Shown here: positions 17,276 to 26,565 of the stretch, piece after piece
Layout: every line of letters begins with the position of its first letter
Numbering within the stretch: the first letter of the stretch is position 1
Source: Chryseobacterium oncorhynchi
GTDB taxonomy: Bacteria > Bacteroidota > Bacteroidia > Flavobacteriales > Weeksellaceae
Reading direction: 5' to 3'
Length of the DNA stretch: 64,000 nt
Assembly: GCF_002899895.1 (NCBI RefSeq)
Contig: NZ_PPEI02000004.1
Location: 310,001-374,000, forward strand
The notes under the pieces: model-generated
What the model was told of the DNA's origin: nothing
The model's input: only the letters and a program-made list of their open reading frames with translations
Databases searched by the model: none
Position numbers and translations under genes: made by a program

Positions 17276-17599
17276 TATTTTAGGCTAAAGGTTAGAAAAT
17301 GAATTATCGTGTTTTATCATTTCAAATATTCCGATGCTTTCAGTATGACAAAGCCAATGTTTAGTTTGTCATTTCTTAGGAATCAGGACAAAGTAAATAA
17401 ATTCAACTCCTGATAATTCAAACTTTATTTTTCCTCTCAAAAATACTTAAAATATATCAATTGACTACATTTTTGAATGAGTCATTCTGGAGGCGGACAC
17501 TAATATTAGGCTTAAGCAGAACATCAATCTCACCTTTTCTCAATCTTGATTTCAACCTTAGCCTAAATTTGTTATCTTTGAGGTAAATGAAATGAATTA
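17276..17599. other. Divergent intergenic region hutI/ruvB
   Basis: No gene. The ruvB promoter box TATCTTTG is at 17573-17580. The hutI side shows no clear TAnnTTTG box or operator palindrome. Confidence 0.6.
17573..17580 (+). promoter_or_regulatory. Promoter box of ruvB
   Basis: TATCTTTG lies 19 bp before the ruvB ATG, giving a short leader of roughly 15 nt. Confidence 0.55.
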
Positions 17600-18622
17600 A
17601 TGCCAGATTTTTTACATCCAGATAAGGAAAACTACTCACGAGAGGAGCTGATGCAGGAAGAACAGATTCGCCCCCAAAGCTTTAAAGATTTTGCGGGTCA
17701 GAGGAAAACGCTGGAAAATCTTGAGGTTTTTGTGACCGCTGCCAAGAGACGTGGTGGTGCGCTTGATCATGTCCTTTTGCATGGTCCTCCAGGTCTTGGG
17801 AAAACAACTTTAGCTAATATTATTGCCAATGAGCTTGGGGTTAACTGTAAGATTACTTCAGGTCCTGTATTGGATAAACCGGGAAGCTTAGCGGGTCTAT
17901 TGACTAATCTGGAAGAAAATGATGTTCTTTTCATTGATGAGATCCATCGTCTTTCTCCTGTGGTTGAAGAATATTTGTATTCAGCTATGGAGGATTATAA
18001 GATTGATATCATGCTGGAAACTGGTCCTAATGCAAGGAGTGTACAAATTGGATTGAATCCTTTCACTTTGGTAGGGGCTACAACCAGAAGCGGTATGCTG
18101 ACTAAGCCGATGCTTGCCCGATTTGGTATTCAAAGCAGACTGGAATACTACTCTATTGAACTTTTATCTATGATTATTCAAAGAAGTGCAAGGGTATTGG
18201 GAGTAACCATTTATGAAGATGCAGCCATTGAAGTTGCAAGAAGAAGCCGTGGAACTCCAAGAATAGCTAATGCATTATTGAGAAGGGTACGTGATTTTGC
18301 TGAAATTAAAGGGAATGGAGAAATTGAGATCAACATTACAAAATATGCATTAAACTCTCTGAATGTAGATGAATTCGGACTGGATGAAATGGATAATAAG
18401 ATCATGCGGGTCATGATTGAAAACTTCAAGGGAAAACCTGTTGGTATTTCTGCACTAGCAACATCCATTGGGGAAAATCCGGAAACACTGGAAGAGGTAT
18501 ATGAGCCATTCCTGATTCAGGAGGGTTTTATCATTAGAACACCACGAGGCAGAGAGGTTACTGACAAGGCTTATCATCATTTAAATATTTCAAGGCCCAG
18601 AAATCCGGGAGAACTTTTTTAA
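17600..18622 (+). CDS. ruvB: Holliday junction branch migration ATPase RuvB
   Basis: Hexameric AAA+ motor that drives branch migration with RuvA. It has 340 residues with Walker [13 protein letters not shown], Walker [10 protein letters not shown], sensor 1 GATTRSGML and arginine-finger region [13 protein letters not shown]. The C-terminal winged helix ends [13 protein letters not shown]. Near-standard length. It heads a right-pointing run of four genes. Confidence 0.97.
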   Translation: MPDFLHPDKENYSREELMQEEQIRPQSFKDFAGQRKTLENLEVFVTAAKRRGGALDHVLLHGPPGLGKTTLANIIANELGVNCKITSGPVLDKPGSLAGLLTNLEENDVLFIDEIHRLSPVVEEYLYSAMEDYKIDIMLETGPNARSVQIGLNPFTLVGATTRSGMLTKPMLARFGIQSRLEYYSIELLSMIIQRSARVLGVTIYEDAAIEVARRSRGTPRIANALLRRVRDFAEIKGNGEIEINITKYALNSLNVDEFGLDEMDNKIMRVMIENFKGKPVGISALATSIGENPETLEEVYEPFLIQEGFIIRTPRGREVTDKAYHHLNISRPRNPGELF

Positions 18623-18658
18623 TTTTAAAGTTGAGAGGTTTAAGAAAACTAGTTATTT

Positions 18659-19270
18659 ATGTTTGTTCCAAAATTATACAGAAGTGAAGATATGAATCTG
18701 ATGAGAGAAATTATCAGAGAAAATTCTTTTGCTTTACTTATTTCTTCTGTTGATAAGATCCGAGCCACTCATTCCATGATGATGTTGAATGAAAATGATC
18801 CGGAAAATGTTTATATTGAAACTCATATTTCAAGGGCTAACCCTCAGGCAAAGACCTTAAAAGACGGGGATGAAGTACTGTGTGATTTTTTAGGGGCACA
18901 TACTTATATTTCCAGCAGCTGGTATGATCACATCAATGTTTCTACATGGAACTACGAAGCAGTACAAATTTACGGAAAGGTAGAACTAATGAATCATGAT
19001 GAACTTTATGCCCATTTGGACAAGCTGACTTCAAAGTATGAAAAGTTTCAGCAGTGTCCCATGATGGTAAAAGATATGGGAAATGAGTTTGTAGAAAAGG
19101 AAATGAAAGGGGCTTTTGGTATTAAAATAAACCCTACTGAAATTTTCATCAAGCAAAAGCTATCTCAAAACAGAAAAGAGGGTGATTTTCAAAATATTAT
19201 TTCACAACTTGAACAATCAGATGATAATGCCCGGAAAGTTGCTGAAAAAATGAAATTAATAAAGAAATAA
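18659..19270 (+). CDS. FMN-binding protein of the PaiB family
   Basis: Flavin-binding split-barrel protein, 203 residues, opening MFVPKLYRSEDMNLMREII with the family motifs ETHISRANPQ and SSWYDHINVSTWNYEAVQ. Family members are often named transcriptional regulators after Bacillus PaiB, but no DNA-binding domain is visible, so an FMN-dependent redox or sequestration role is equally possible. It lies between ruvB (36 bp) and the MBL gene (13 bp). Confidence 0.85.
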   Translation: MFVPKLYRSEDMNLMREIIRENSFALLISSVDKIRATHSMMMLNENDPENVYIETHISRANPQAKTLKDGDEVLCDFLGAHTYISSSWYDHINVSTWNYEAVQIYGKVELMNHDELYAHLDKLTSKYEKFQQCPMMVKDMGNEFVEKEMKGAFGIKINPTEIFIKQKLSQNRKEGDFQNIISQLEQSDDNARKVAEKMKLIKK

Positions 19271-19283
19271 TCAAAATATACAT

Positions 19284-20150
19284 ATGAAGCTATATCCAAT
19301 ACAATGTGGAAAATTTAAACTGGATGGCGGTGCCATGTTTGGAGTCGTCCCAAAGAGTCTGTGGGAGAAAACCAACCCGGCAGACGACAAAAACCTAATC
19401 GAGTTGGGAACCCGTTCCCTGCTTATTGAAGATGGAAAAAAACTGATCCTTGTAGACTGTGGTCTGGGGAACAAACAGGATGATAAATTCTTCGGACACT
19501 ATTCTCTTTGGGGAGATGACAATCTGGATAAAAATTTAAAGAAATATGGTTTTGTAAAGGAGGACATTACAGATGTATTCCTTACTCACCTTCACTTTGA
19601 CCACTGTGGTGGTGCCATAGAATGGAATGATGACAGAACAGGGTACAGACCTGCTTTTAAAAATGCCCAATTCTGGACAAATGAAAACCATTGGCAGTGG
19701 GCAACTGAACCTAACGCCAGAGAGAAAGCAAGCTTCCTGAAAGAAAACATCATCCCAATACAAGAAAGTGGTCAACTTAACTTTTTACCACTTCCAACTA
19801 CCGGAAATTATGGTTTTGCTCCTGACTTGAAAATGGATGTCATTTTTGTGGATGGGCATACGGAAAAACAAATGCTTCCTGTTATTCAGTATCAGGAAAA
19901 AACAGTTGTTTTTGCTGCTGACCTTATTCCTACTGCCGGACATATCAATCAGGTGTATGTGATGGGATATGATACAAGACCTCTTTTAACACTGGAAGAA
20001 AAAGGAAAATTCCTAAAACAGTGTGTAGATAACGAATATTTATTATTCTTTGAACATGATGCCCACAATGAACTGGCAAGCCTTAAAATGACTGAAAAAG
20101 GAGTGAGACTTGATGAAACGTTCAGCTTTAATGATGTTTTTGGGTATTAA
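19284..20150 (+). CDS. MBL-fold metallo-hydrolase
   Basis: Metallo-beta-lactamase fold enzyme of 288 residues. The zinc motif HLHFDHCGG (HxHxDH) is intact, with further ligands in FVDGHTEKQ and AADLIPTAGH and a late His in FEHDAHNE. The domain pattern is that of lactonase/hydrolase-like members, with no RNA-processing insert. The substrate is not deducible. Its start follows the PaiB-type gene by 13 bp and coaE follows by 9 bp, so it is probably co-transcribed. Confidence 0.88.
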   Translation: MKLYPIQCGKFKLDGGAMFGVVPKSLWEKTNPADDKNLIELGTRSLLIEDGKKLILVDCGLGNKQDDKFFGHYSLWGDDNLDKNLKKYGFVKEDITDVFLTHLHFDHCGGAIEWNDDRTGYRPAFKNAQFWTNENHWQWATEPNAREKASFLKENIIPIQESGQLNFLPLPTTGNYGFAPDLKMDVIFVDGHTEKQMLPVIQYQEKTVVFAADLIPTAGHINQVYVMGYDTRPLLTLEEKGKFLKQCVDNEYLLFFEHDAHNELASLKMTEKGVRLDETFSFNDVFGY

Positions 20151-20159
20151 TTTTTAATT

Positions 20160-20786
20160 ATGGAAGAATTACATTCAGAAGCACAACAGGTAGAGCCGCC
20201 CGCACCCAAGATTATAGGTTTAACAGGGGGAATTGGCTCAGGGAAAACTACAGTTGCTAAGTTTATTGAGGAATTTGGTTTTCCGGTTTATTATTCTGAC
20301 GACAGGGCTAAAGCTATCGTCAATGAAAATAATGATCTAAAAATTAAAATCAAGGAACTTCTAGGTGAAGGATCTTATGATGAAAATGGAATTTATGACA
20401 GGAAATTTGTTGCCGATAAGGTTTTTAAAAATAAAGATCTTCTTCAGCAATTAAATGAAATTATTCATCCTGCTGTTCGCATTGATTTTGAAAATTGGGT
20501 AAAAAAGCAGACCAAATATTTAGTTTTCAAGGAAACTGCCTTATTATTTGAGTTAAGACTTAACAGACAATGTTACAAGTCTCTTCTGGTAACAGCTGAG
20601 GATAATATCCGAATCAAAAGAGTAATGGATAGGGACAATAAAACCTACCGTGAAGTAGAGGCTGTTATGGAGAAACAAATGCCTGAAAAGGATAAAATTA
20701 AAATGGCAGATTGTATCATCTATAATAATACAAATCTGGAAGAATTAAAAGAGCAGACTGAAAAAATGATCTTTTCTATTGAATAA
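20160..20786 (+). CDS. coaE: Dephospho-CoA kinase
   Basis: Last step of coenzyme A synthesis, phosphorylating dephospho-CoA. It has 208 residues with P-loop GLTGGIGSGKTTVAKF, the CoA-binding region FPVYYSDDRAKAIV and the lid segment. An N-terminal tail of about 17 residues (MEELHSEAQQVEPPAP) precedes the usual start of the fold; no better start codon lies nearer the P-loop. Confidence 0.94.
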   Translation: MEELHSEAQQVEPPAPKIIGLTGGIGSGKTTVAKFIEEFGFPVYYSDDRAKAIVNENNDLKIKIKELLGEGSYDENGIYDRKFVADKVFKNKDLLQQLNEIIHPAVRIDFENWVKKQTKYLVFKETALLFELRLNRQCYKSLLVTAEDNIRIKRVMDRDNKTYREVEAVMEKQMPEKDKIKMADCIIYNNTNLEELKEQTEKMIFSIE

Positions 20787-20815
20787 TCCTGAAGAATCTT
20801 TTTTTAGCTTTAAAT

Positions 20816-20849
20816 AAACAAACGCCCTCATTTTCGAGGGCGTTTGTTT
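20816..20849. terminator. Terminator after coaE
   Basis: A perfect stem AAACAAACGCCCTC/GAGGGCGTTTGTTT with a six-base loop. It could work in both directions. Confidence 0.8.
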
Positions 20850-20889
20850 ATGATTATATCTTCTTATGTAATTCTTACTTTTATCAGCA

Positions 20890-21033
20890 TTTAACACTAA
20901 ACTGTGGAGGCTTACCGCCCTCTTTAAGCCTCATCATCAAACGCTTATTGTAAGACCTCTAATAAGTATTACTATAAACAGAGAAGTGTTTATTATTGGA
21001 GGTATTTAATCGAGATTTCCTTACCCAAAGACA
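20890..21033 (-). ncRNA. Candidate structured small RNA
   Basis: Read leftward, a TAAATTTG box (21037-21044) precedes a stretch with two nested stems. The outer stem is ACCTCcAATA with TATTaGAGGT, the inner ATAAACA with TGTTTAT. A second hairpin GAGGCTTA/TAAGCCTC lies at 20907-20932. The coaE terminator could end a transcript of about 210 nt. No family is recognised from sequence alone; a flavobacterial 6S-like RNA is one possibility. Direction and existence are uncertain. Confidence 0.3.
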
Positions 21034-21055
21034 ATGCAAATTTATATATCATCAA

Positions 21056-21089
21056 TAAAAAAATAAGCCTCCATTTCTGGAGGCTTATT
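21056..21089 (-). terminator. Terminator of the giant surface-protein gene
   Basis: The stem AATAAGCCTCCA/TGGAGGCTTATT is followed, read leftward, by a T-rich tract. It lies 19 bp past the stop. Confidence 0.85.
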
Positions 21090-21108
21090 CTATCTGAAAT
21101 TTAGCTTA

Positions 21109-22311
21109 TTATTCTTTGATAAATTTCTTTTGAACAGTTTTATCGTTGTCTTCGATATCTATTACATAAACACCATTAATCAATCTGCTTACGTTGATTT
21201 GGTTGTTCAATAGGATACCGCTTCCGATTACCTGTCCTGCAGCATTGTAAATTTTGTATTTAGCTTTCTTGCTAATATTTTTAACAAACAATACTGAACT
21301 TACAGGGTTAGGATAGATCGTGATATCTGTCTGATCAATTGGGTTAGCAACTGACTTTTTAGAAATTCTCACTGTATAATCCTCAACTTCTCCATTCTTA
21401 AAGTTCGTACAGCTAACAGGGATACCGTCTCTTTCCATTGCAACTCTCATCACTACATATTTGTAGTCTGTTGTACTTACAAAGGCATCTGTTGGTACAC
21501 TGAATTTACCTGATACCGGACTTGTTGTATTTGGAGATGAAGTAAATATTTTCTCGTTGATATCAAAGTCTCCATTTCTGTTGAAATCGATCCACACTGC
21601 AACTCCTTCGTTATACGTATTTCCTGTCCATTTTTTCTCGATAATGATTTCATTATCTGTAGATCCCTGGATCAATTCGATGAACGTTTTAGGAACTCCT
21701 GTATAATCTGTATAAGTTGATGCGCCTGAAGCATTTTCCATTGGTAGTTTTCCATTTGGAATAACGGTTACCTTAGAAATATGCTCGCCAGTTGCACTTC
21801 CTGATGCCATCTTACAATAAATTACAGTAGGTGTTGTAAAGTAGTAAGGAGGCGTATAGTTTCCTGGTGTACCACTACAGATATTCACTACCTGCATTTC
21901 GTACTTAGTCATTTCTACAAGACCAGTCAATACAATATTATTAACCACTGTAGGAACTTCTGTCCAACTTGGAATACCCACTTTTCTATATCTAAGAACA
22001 TATGTTGCTCCTGGGAACGGATCCCATGTGATTTCTGCAGATGTTGGCAATAATTGAGTAATTGTTAAACCTGGAGGCGGAATCTGACATATTCTTTCAG
22101 TAGTGAATACTTTAGGGTTTGAATAATCGTTAAATACAGTTTCCCCATTACACTTATTAGCAATCTGAACCTCATAAGTAACGAATGATTCTAAAGGAAT
22201 AACACTACCTAATACATAAGTATTTGCTGGTGCAGCTGGTAAATCAATTTCTGCATTTGGCCATCCTGTAGTCCCCACTTTTCTCCATCTTATATGTAGA
22301 ACTTGCTGCAA
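21109..22311 (-). CDS. C-terminal part of frameshifted FN3/GEVED surface protein with T9SS sorting domain
   Basis: A 400-residue frame that continues the preceding 1343-residue frame. Its apparent TTG start at 22311 is only the frame opening; the true sequence is the continuation of an FN3 domain (KVGTTGWPNAEIDL). Order: remainder of one FN3, a further FN3 (about 70-165), a GEVED domain (GVAVWIDFNRNGDFDINEK to GEVEDYTVRI), then the type IX secretion C-terminal domain (IYPNPVSSVLFVKN to KKFIKE). Without it the upstream fragment could not be exported across the outer membrane and anchored. Probably one gene with the upstream ORF, about 1720 residues if intact. Confidence 0.85.
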   Translation of the reverse strand: MQQVLHIRWRKVGTTGWPNAEIDLPAAPANTYVLGSVIPLESFVTYEVQIANKCNGETVFNDYSNPKVFTTERICQIPPPGLTITQLLPTSAEITWDPFPGATYVLRYRKVGIPSWTEVPTVVNNIVLTGLVEMTKYEMQVVNICSGTPGNYTPPYYFTTPTVIYCKMASGSATGEHISKVTVIPNGKLPMENASGASTYTDYTGVPKTFIELIQGSTDNEIIIEKKWTGNTYNEGVAVWIDFNRNGDFDINEKIFTSSPNTTSPVSGKFSVPTDAFVSTTDYKYVVMRVAMERDGIPVSCTNFKNGEVEDYTVRISKKSVANPIDQTDITIYPNPVSSVLFVKNISKKAKYKIYNAAGQVIGSGILLNNQINVSRLINGVYVIDIEDNDKTVQKKFIKE

Positions 22312-25300
22312 GTGGTGCCCAAGTAATCAACGCTGTAGTTGGAGTAATATTACTGATCGTCACATTCGGAGGTGTAGGATCACATCTTGTAGTGAATGTT
22401 TTAATTGGAGTAGCTGTACCAATAGTACCGCCACAAACTGCTGCTACCTCAATTTCATAAGTTGTAGCTGGAGTTAATCCATTAATCGTAAGAGGAACAT
22501 TCCCCAATACAGCAGAAGCATATACTTCTGTCCATGTAGTAGTTCCCGCTACTCTATAACGTACAAGGTAAGTTGACGTTGTAGGTACTCCAGTAAGGTT
22601 AACTACTATAGAAGTATGTGTAGTTGTACCAAATGTAGGCGCGTTTGGAGTAACATTGCTACATGGTCTGATTCTTACAGCATAATCCTCAACCTCTCCA
22701 TCAATCGCATTTGCACACGCTGTAGGAGCAGCTGTTGAACGCTTCAATACAACTCTCATTGTAGTAGTATACGGTCCAACATACGAAGTTGGTGTAGGAG
22801 GAACACTAAATACAGCCGTAACCGGTGTAGTAGTACTTCCCGCAGAACTAAGAATTCTTTCGCTGGTTTCAAACTGACCATTTCTGTTAAAATCAATCCA
22901 AACTGCTACTGCATCATTACCTGATGAAGCCAGCCATCCTTTTGCAACAGAAATCTTATTATTATTAGAGTCAGCATCTAACGTAACAAGTGTTGCCGGA
23001 GATGTATAACTTGTATAATTATTCTGAACAGTATTATTACTCATTGTAGGTACCCCTAAGTTAGAAGAAATAACTGTTACATTTGAAATATGATCGTTCG
23101 CCCCACTTCCTGTTACCGGACAATACTGTAATGGTAATGTAGTAAATAGTACAGATCCAGAGAATGCACCAAATGTAGTTGTACATTTTGTAGATACCTG
23201 AACTTCATATTGAGTCTGTTCTTTTAAAGGCGCTGTAGCAGGAATAGTGTAAACGTTACCTGGAGCAGGAATAGTAGTTACTGTCGTCCAAGTGGCAGTT
23301 CCCACTTCTCTGTATCTTAATTGATACGTTGCACCAGTAGCAGCTAGCCATGAGAACGTAGCACTAACATCAGTAATGTTTGATACTGTAATATTTGTTG
23401 GAGGATTGGTTGAACATGCTGGCTGATCAATAAGCTTCACAGCATAATCTTCTACTTCACCTTCATTATATGATGCAAATGGTCCACAAGGAGAAGATAC
23501 CGTTCCGTCCATCATGACTACACGCATACGAGTAAGAAGAGTACCTGTATAAGTAGCTGCGTTAGGAGGAAGTTGTATATCGAAACCTGCTGTTCCGTTT
23601 GTTACAGGAGTTGTAGTGTTACTAGCTGCTGTAAGCATTCTTTCACTAGCTTCAAAAACTCCATTTCTATTTAAATCTATCCATACGCCTACCCCATAAC
23701 TGGATGTAGAACCTGGCCAGAATTTAGTGATACTAATTTTATTCCCCGTTGTACCTCTCACTAAAGTAACTAATCTTGTAGGATCAGCAGAGTAGTCTTT
23801 ATACCCATCATATCCAGAATTGCTAACCATTAATGGTGCATTTGTAGGGGTAACAACCACTTTACTAATATACCCATCTGATGAAGTATTAGGAGGTACA
23901 TTCGTACAATATGTAAGAGCTGGCGTTGTAAATAAAGTACTTGGAGAGAATGCTCCTGTATTACTTTGACAAATCGTAGCAATCTGAACTTCATACTGAG
24001 TCTGATCTGCTAGATTAATAAGAATCTGACTGCTTGCAAAAGGAGCTGTTACGCTAATTGTTGGCTGCCAAGCCGTAGCTGTTACTGCCTTATATCTAAT
24101 TTGATAAGTAGCTCCTGTAGTAGGTAACCAGCTCACCATAGCTGTACTTGCCGTAATATTAGTAACGGTAATACCAGTAGGAGGAGCCGTAGTACAAGGT
24201 TGTAAATCTACTCCTGAAAGCAATAATCTTGGGATATCAGCATATCTTCCAGACGCCGTTGGTGGAGATACAGGATCTGGATTAGAAGTATCGTTACGAT
24301 ATAATATCCCTCTGTTTGTTCCTGCGGTATAAGCTCCCCATGAAGCTGTTCCTCCTAATGTATAGTTAGGTGAGTTTTCATCAACTGCAATCACAACATT
24401 GCTTGTTCCATCCCATACAAATGGAGCAGCTAAAGGAATTGTCACCCAGTTTCCAGCAGTCATTGTAGCAACTGTTCCTGCGAATACTTGAGACATAACA
24501 CCTACCGGTACCCAGTCTGTGTCACTTGTAAAAGTAGCCTTAGACGTATTTCCCATATAAACGATCCAGTCGTTATATGTTGTCTGAGGAGTTTGAGGAG
24601 TATCTACATAAAACTTCACTTCAGTAATCAAACGAGCAGTACCTAATCCGGCTGCAAGTTCAGTTGCTTTATAAAGTTGTTGAGAATAGTTGAATCCCCA
24701 GTTAGAGTTCACAGGAAGTTGTGTATTGTTATTTGTACCCGTACCTATCTGGCCCGGCACTATTCTAGGTCCGGCAACCCACGTACTTTTATCTGTAGGT
24801 GTACAGATTGCTCTTACCCACCAGTAATAAGTAGTTCCTGCAACCAATGGAGATAAAGTAGTTGTAGTACCTGGAACCACTGTTCCTACTGTAGTAGCAA
24901 TTGGCGGAGTATTGGAAGTACTGTAATATACTTCATATCCTCCTGCTGGCACAGGGTTAGGCGCAGTCCAGTTAATAACTGCACTGGTAAGCGTAACCGT
25001 ACCAACTGTTAAAGCGCCTGCAGTTGATGGAACAGGCAGACATGTAGGCGGTGTAGCAAAGGACCTTGGTCCTGACCACGTACTTTGATCTGTTGCACTA
25101 CATCTTGCTCTTACCCATGCATAATAGGTTGTAGCAGGAATTAACGGTGTAAGTGTTGTTGTTGTTCCTGTTGGAACAGTTTGCGAAGGAATTGTTGCTG
25201 CGTTTGGTGCAGCAGCAGTTGTACTATAATATACATCATATCCTGCGGCAGGTACATAAGAGTAAGCAGTCCAATTTAGTACTGCAGTCGTTGGTGTTAT

Positions 25301-26275
25301 TGTTCCTGTAGTTATTGTTCCGCTGGTAGGCATAGCCGGACATGTAGCCGGTGTTGCAAAAGCTTTTGGCCCTGACCATACACTCTGATCTGTTGCACTA
25401 CATCTAGCCCTAACCCATACATAATAGGTTGTGGTTGGTGCAAGTGGAGTAAGAGTTGCTGTTGGTCCCGGCACTGTTTGTGACGGTGCCGTTGCTGCCG
25501 TTGGAGCAACATTGGTTGTATTATAATATACATCATACCCACCAGCAGGTGCAGGGGTATAAGGCGTCCAGTTAATGACAGCATTCGTTGCTGCTATTGT
25601 TCCTGTAGTTATTGCTCCTCCAGGTGGCATTGGTAAACATGTTGGAGGTGTACCAAAAGTTAATTGAACATCAGGTCTGTTGTTTCCAACTGTACCAGTT
25701 GTTGTAGGAGGATTGGTATCAGCCTGCAGAGTCATATGCCCAGAAGCTGCATTGGAGTAAGTGAATTTAGCTCCTGTAGTAGTTCCTCCCCCGGATCCAC
25801 CGTAATTGGTTTCAACTAATACCACTAAGTTATCAGTTCCATTATAATTATAAGGAAGCTGTAACGGAATAGTATACCATCCCACTGGAATACTGTCTAT
25901 ATTTCCACTGAAAAGCAAAGTAGCTCCAGTAGTTGCATTAGCCCAGTTTTGTGCAGTAAGGGTTGTGGTTGTACTTGGTACAGATTTTATATAAACTTTT
26001 ACAGGAAGGGCAACGTTCACACTTGCCGTGGCTTTCCATCCTACAGATAGGATATTCCCGGCAGCTCCCCCCGCAGCAGTTATTTCTGCAGCAGTATAAA
26101 GCGAAGCCGATCGCTCAAATCCCCAGTTACAACCCAAAGGATATTTTTGAGTTGTAGTTGTTCCTGTACCAATTGTAATTGTTTGTGCCTGCATGGACAG
26201 TCCGACGACCATACAGAGCAATGCAATGAGCACCTTAAAAGGCCGGCTCATTTTACAGAGTAAAAGTCCACTCAT
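22244..26275 (-). CDS. Giant FN3/GEVED-repeat surface protein, N-terminal part, ends at a frameshift
   Basis: 1343-residue frame with a signal peptide ending SMQAQ; Met1 or Met9 (26251) may be the start. Order: a beta-sandwich module (about 30-210), three FN3 repeats rich in Thr/Ala/Pro (about 212-510), a second sandwich module (about 515-690), then alternating FN3 and GEVED domains, the latter recognised by VWIDLNRNGVFEASERM and GEVEDYAVKL. The last FN3 breaks off at ASSTYKMEKSGDYR, where the frame shifts. Likely a secreted adhesin-like or carbohydrate-binding surface protein (inference from domains); no enzymatic domain seen. Confidence 0.85.
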   Translation of the reverse strand: MSGLLLCKMSRPFKVLIALLCMVVGLSMQAQTITIGTGTTTTQKYPLGCNWGFERSASLYTAAEITAAGGAAGNILSVGWKATASVNVALPVKVYIKSVPSTTTTLTAQNWANATTGATLLFSGNIDSIPVGWYTIPLQLPYNYNGTDNLVVLVETNYGGSGGGTTTGAKFTYSNAASGHMTLQADTNPPTTTGTVGNNRPDVQLTFGTPPTCLPMPPGGAITTGTIAATNAVINWTPYTPAPAGGYDVYYNTTNVAPTAATAPSQTVPGPTATLTPLAPTTTYYVWVRARCSATDQSVWSGPKAFATPATCPAMPTSGTITTGTITPTTAVLNWTAYSYVPAAGYDVYYSTTAAAPNAATIPSQTVPTGTTTTLTPLIPATTYYAWVRARCSATDQSTWSGPRSFATPPTCLPVPSTAGALTVGTVTLTSAVINWTAPNPVPAGGYEVYYSTSNTPPIATTVGTVVPGTTTTLSPLVAGTTYYWWVRAICTPTDKSTWVAGPRIVPGQIGTGTNNNTQLPVNSNWGFNYSQQLYKATELAAGLGTARLITEVKFYVDTPQTPQTTYNDWIVYMGNTSKATFTSDTDWVPVGVMSQVFAGTVATMTAGNWVTIPLAAPFVWDGTSNVVIAVDENSPNYTLGGTASWGAYTAGTNRGILYRNDTSNPDPVSPPTASGRYADIPRLLLSGVDLQPCTTAPPTGITVTNITASTAMVSWLPTTGATYQIRYKAVTATAWQPTISVTAPFASSQILINLADQTQYEVQIATICQSNTGAFSPSTLFTTPALTYCTNVPPNTSSDGYISKVVVTPTNAPLMVSNSGYDGYKDYSADPTRLVTLVRGTTGNKISITKFWPGSTSSYGVGVWIDLNRNGVFEASERMLTAASNTTTPVTNGTAGFDIQLPPNAATYTGTLLTRMRVVMMDGTVSSPCGPFASYNEGEVEDYAVKLIDQPACSTNPPTNITVSNITDVSATFSWLAATGATYQLRYREVGTATWTTVTTIPAPGNVYTIPATAPLKEQTQYEVQVSTKCTTTFGAFSGSVLFTTLPLQYCPVTGSGANDHISNVTVISSNLGVPTMSNNTVQNNYTSYTSPATLVTLDADSNNNKISVAKGWLASSGNDAVAVWIDFNRNGQFETSERILSSAGSTTTPVTAVFSVPPTPTSYVGPYTTTMRVVLKRSTAAPTACANAIDGEVEDYAVRIRPCSNVTPNAPTFGTTTHTSIVVNLTGVPTTSTYLVRYRVAGTTTWTEVYASAVLGNVPLTINGLTPATTYEIEVAAVCGGTIGTATPIKTFTTRCDPTPPNVTISNITPTTALITWAPLAASSTYKMEKSGDYRMAKCRN
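24745..25645 (-). repeat. Three tandem FN3-encoding DNA repeats of about 297-300 bp
   Basis: The boundary hexamer acatgt recurs at 25637-25642, 25340-25345 and 25040-25045, giving unit lengths of 297 and 300 bp. The first two units share long identical runs, for example around 'ctctgatctgttgcactacat' type segments at 25080-25110 and 25380-25410. The third is more diverged. Such repeats favour recombination and assembly errors. Confidence 0.75.
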
Positions 26276-26515
26276 ATTTTTCTTAATTTAATAATGATAA
26301 CGATAATAAAAGAATTATAGTATTTCCTATTTTGCGGGAGTCAAATACGATTTTGAAACATCCCTTTTTACAGAGTATCTGTAGTGAAAAAATAATTTTA
26401 CCTCATACGCTAATATTTTAATAATTACACAAATCTAATCATTTTTTCATTATAATACATTCATCAAAATGATTTTTTGCAAAAATTCAACCACAATACC
26501 CTATATGATTGTAAA

Positions 26516-26545
26516 TAAAAAAATCCCCAGAATTTCTGAGGATTT
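26516..26545 (-). terminator. Terminator of the M43 protease gene
   Basis: The stem AAATCCcCAGA/TCTGaGGATTT contains one mismatch. It lies about 20 bp past the stop, with an A-tract on the plus strand that gives T-residues in the leftward transcript. Confidence 0.7.
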
Positions 26546-26565
26546 ATTAAGATTTAATGTTATTC

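Larger units (their letters stand above)
20787..21108. other. Gene-free region between coaE and the surface-protein gene
   Basis: 322 bp without an ORF. It holds the coaE terminator (20816-20849), a structured stretch described separately as a possible ncRNA (about 20890-21033), and the terminator of the left-pointing surface-protein gene (21056-21089). Confidence 0.7.

Noticed and set aside
17340-17380. TTTGTCATTT near 17366 as another Crp/Fnr operator
   Set aside because: Only one half-site is present, with no matching second half and no promoter box at 33 bp.
17457-17639. 60-residue ORF between hutI and ruvB on the minus strand
   Set aside because: It runs across the ruvB promoter and start region and shows no protein-like features.
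24745-25645. Regular repeats suggesting a CRISPR array
   Set aside because: Unit length is near 300 bp with no short direct repeat/unique spacer pattern; the repeats are FN3 coding units in one open frame.
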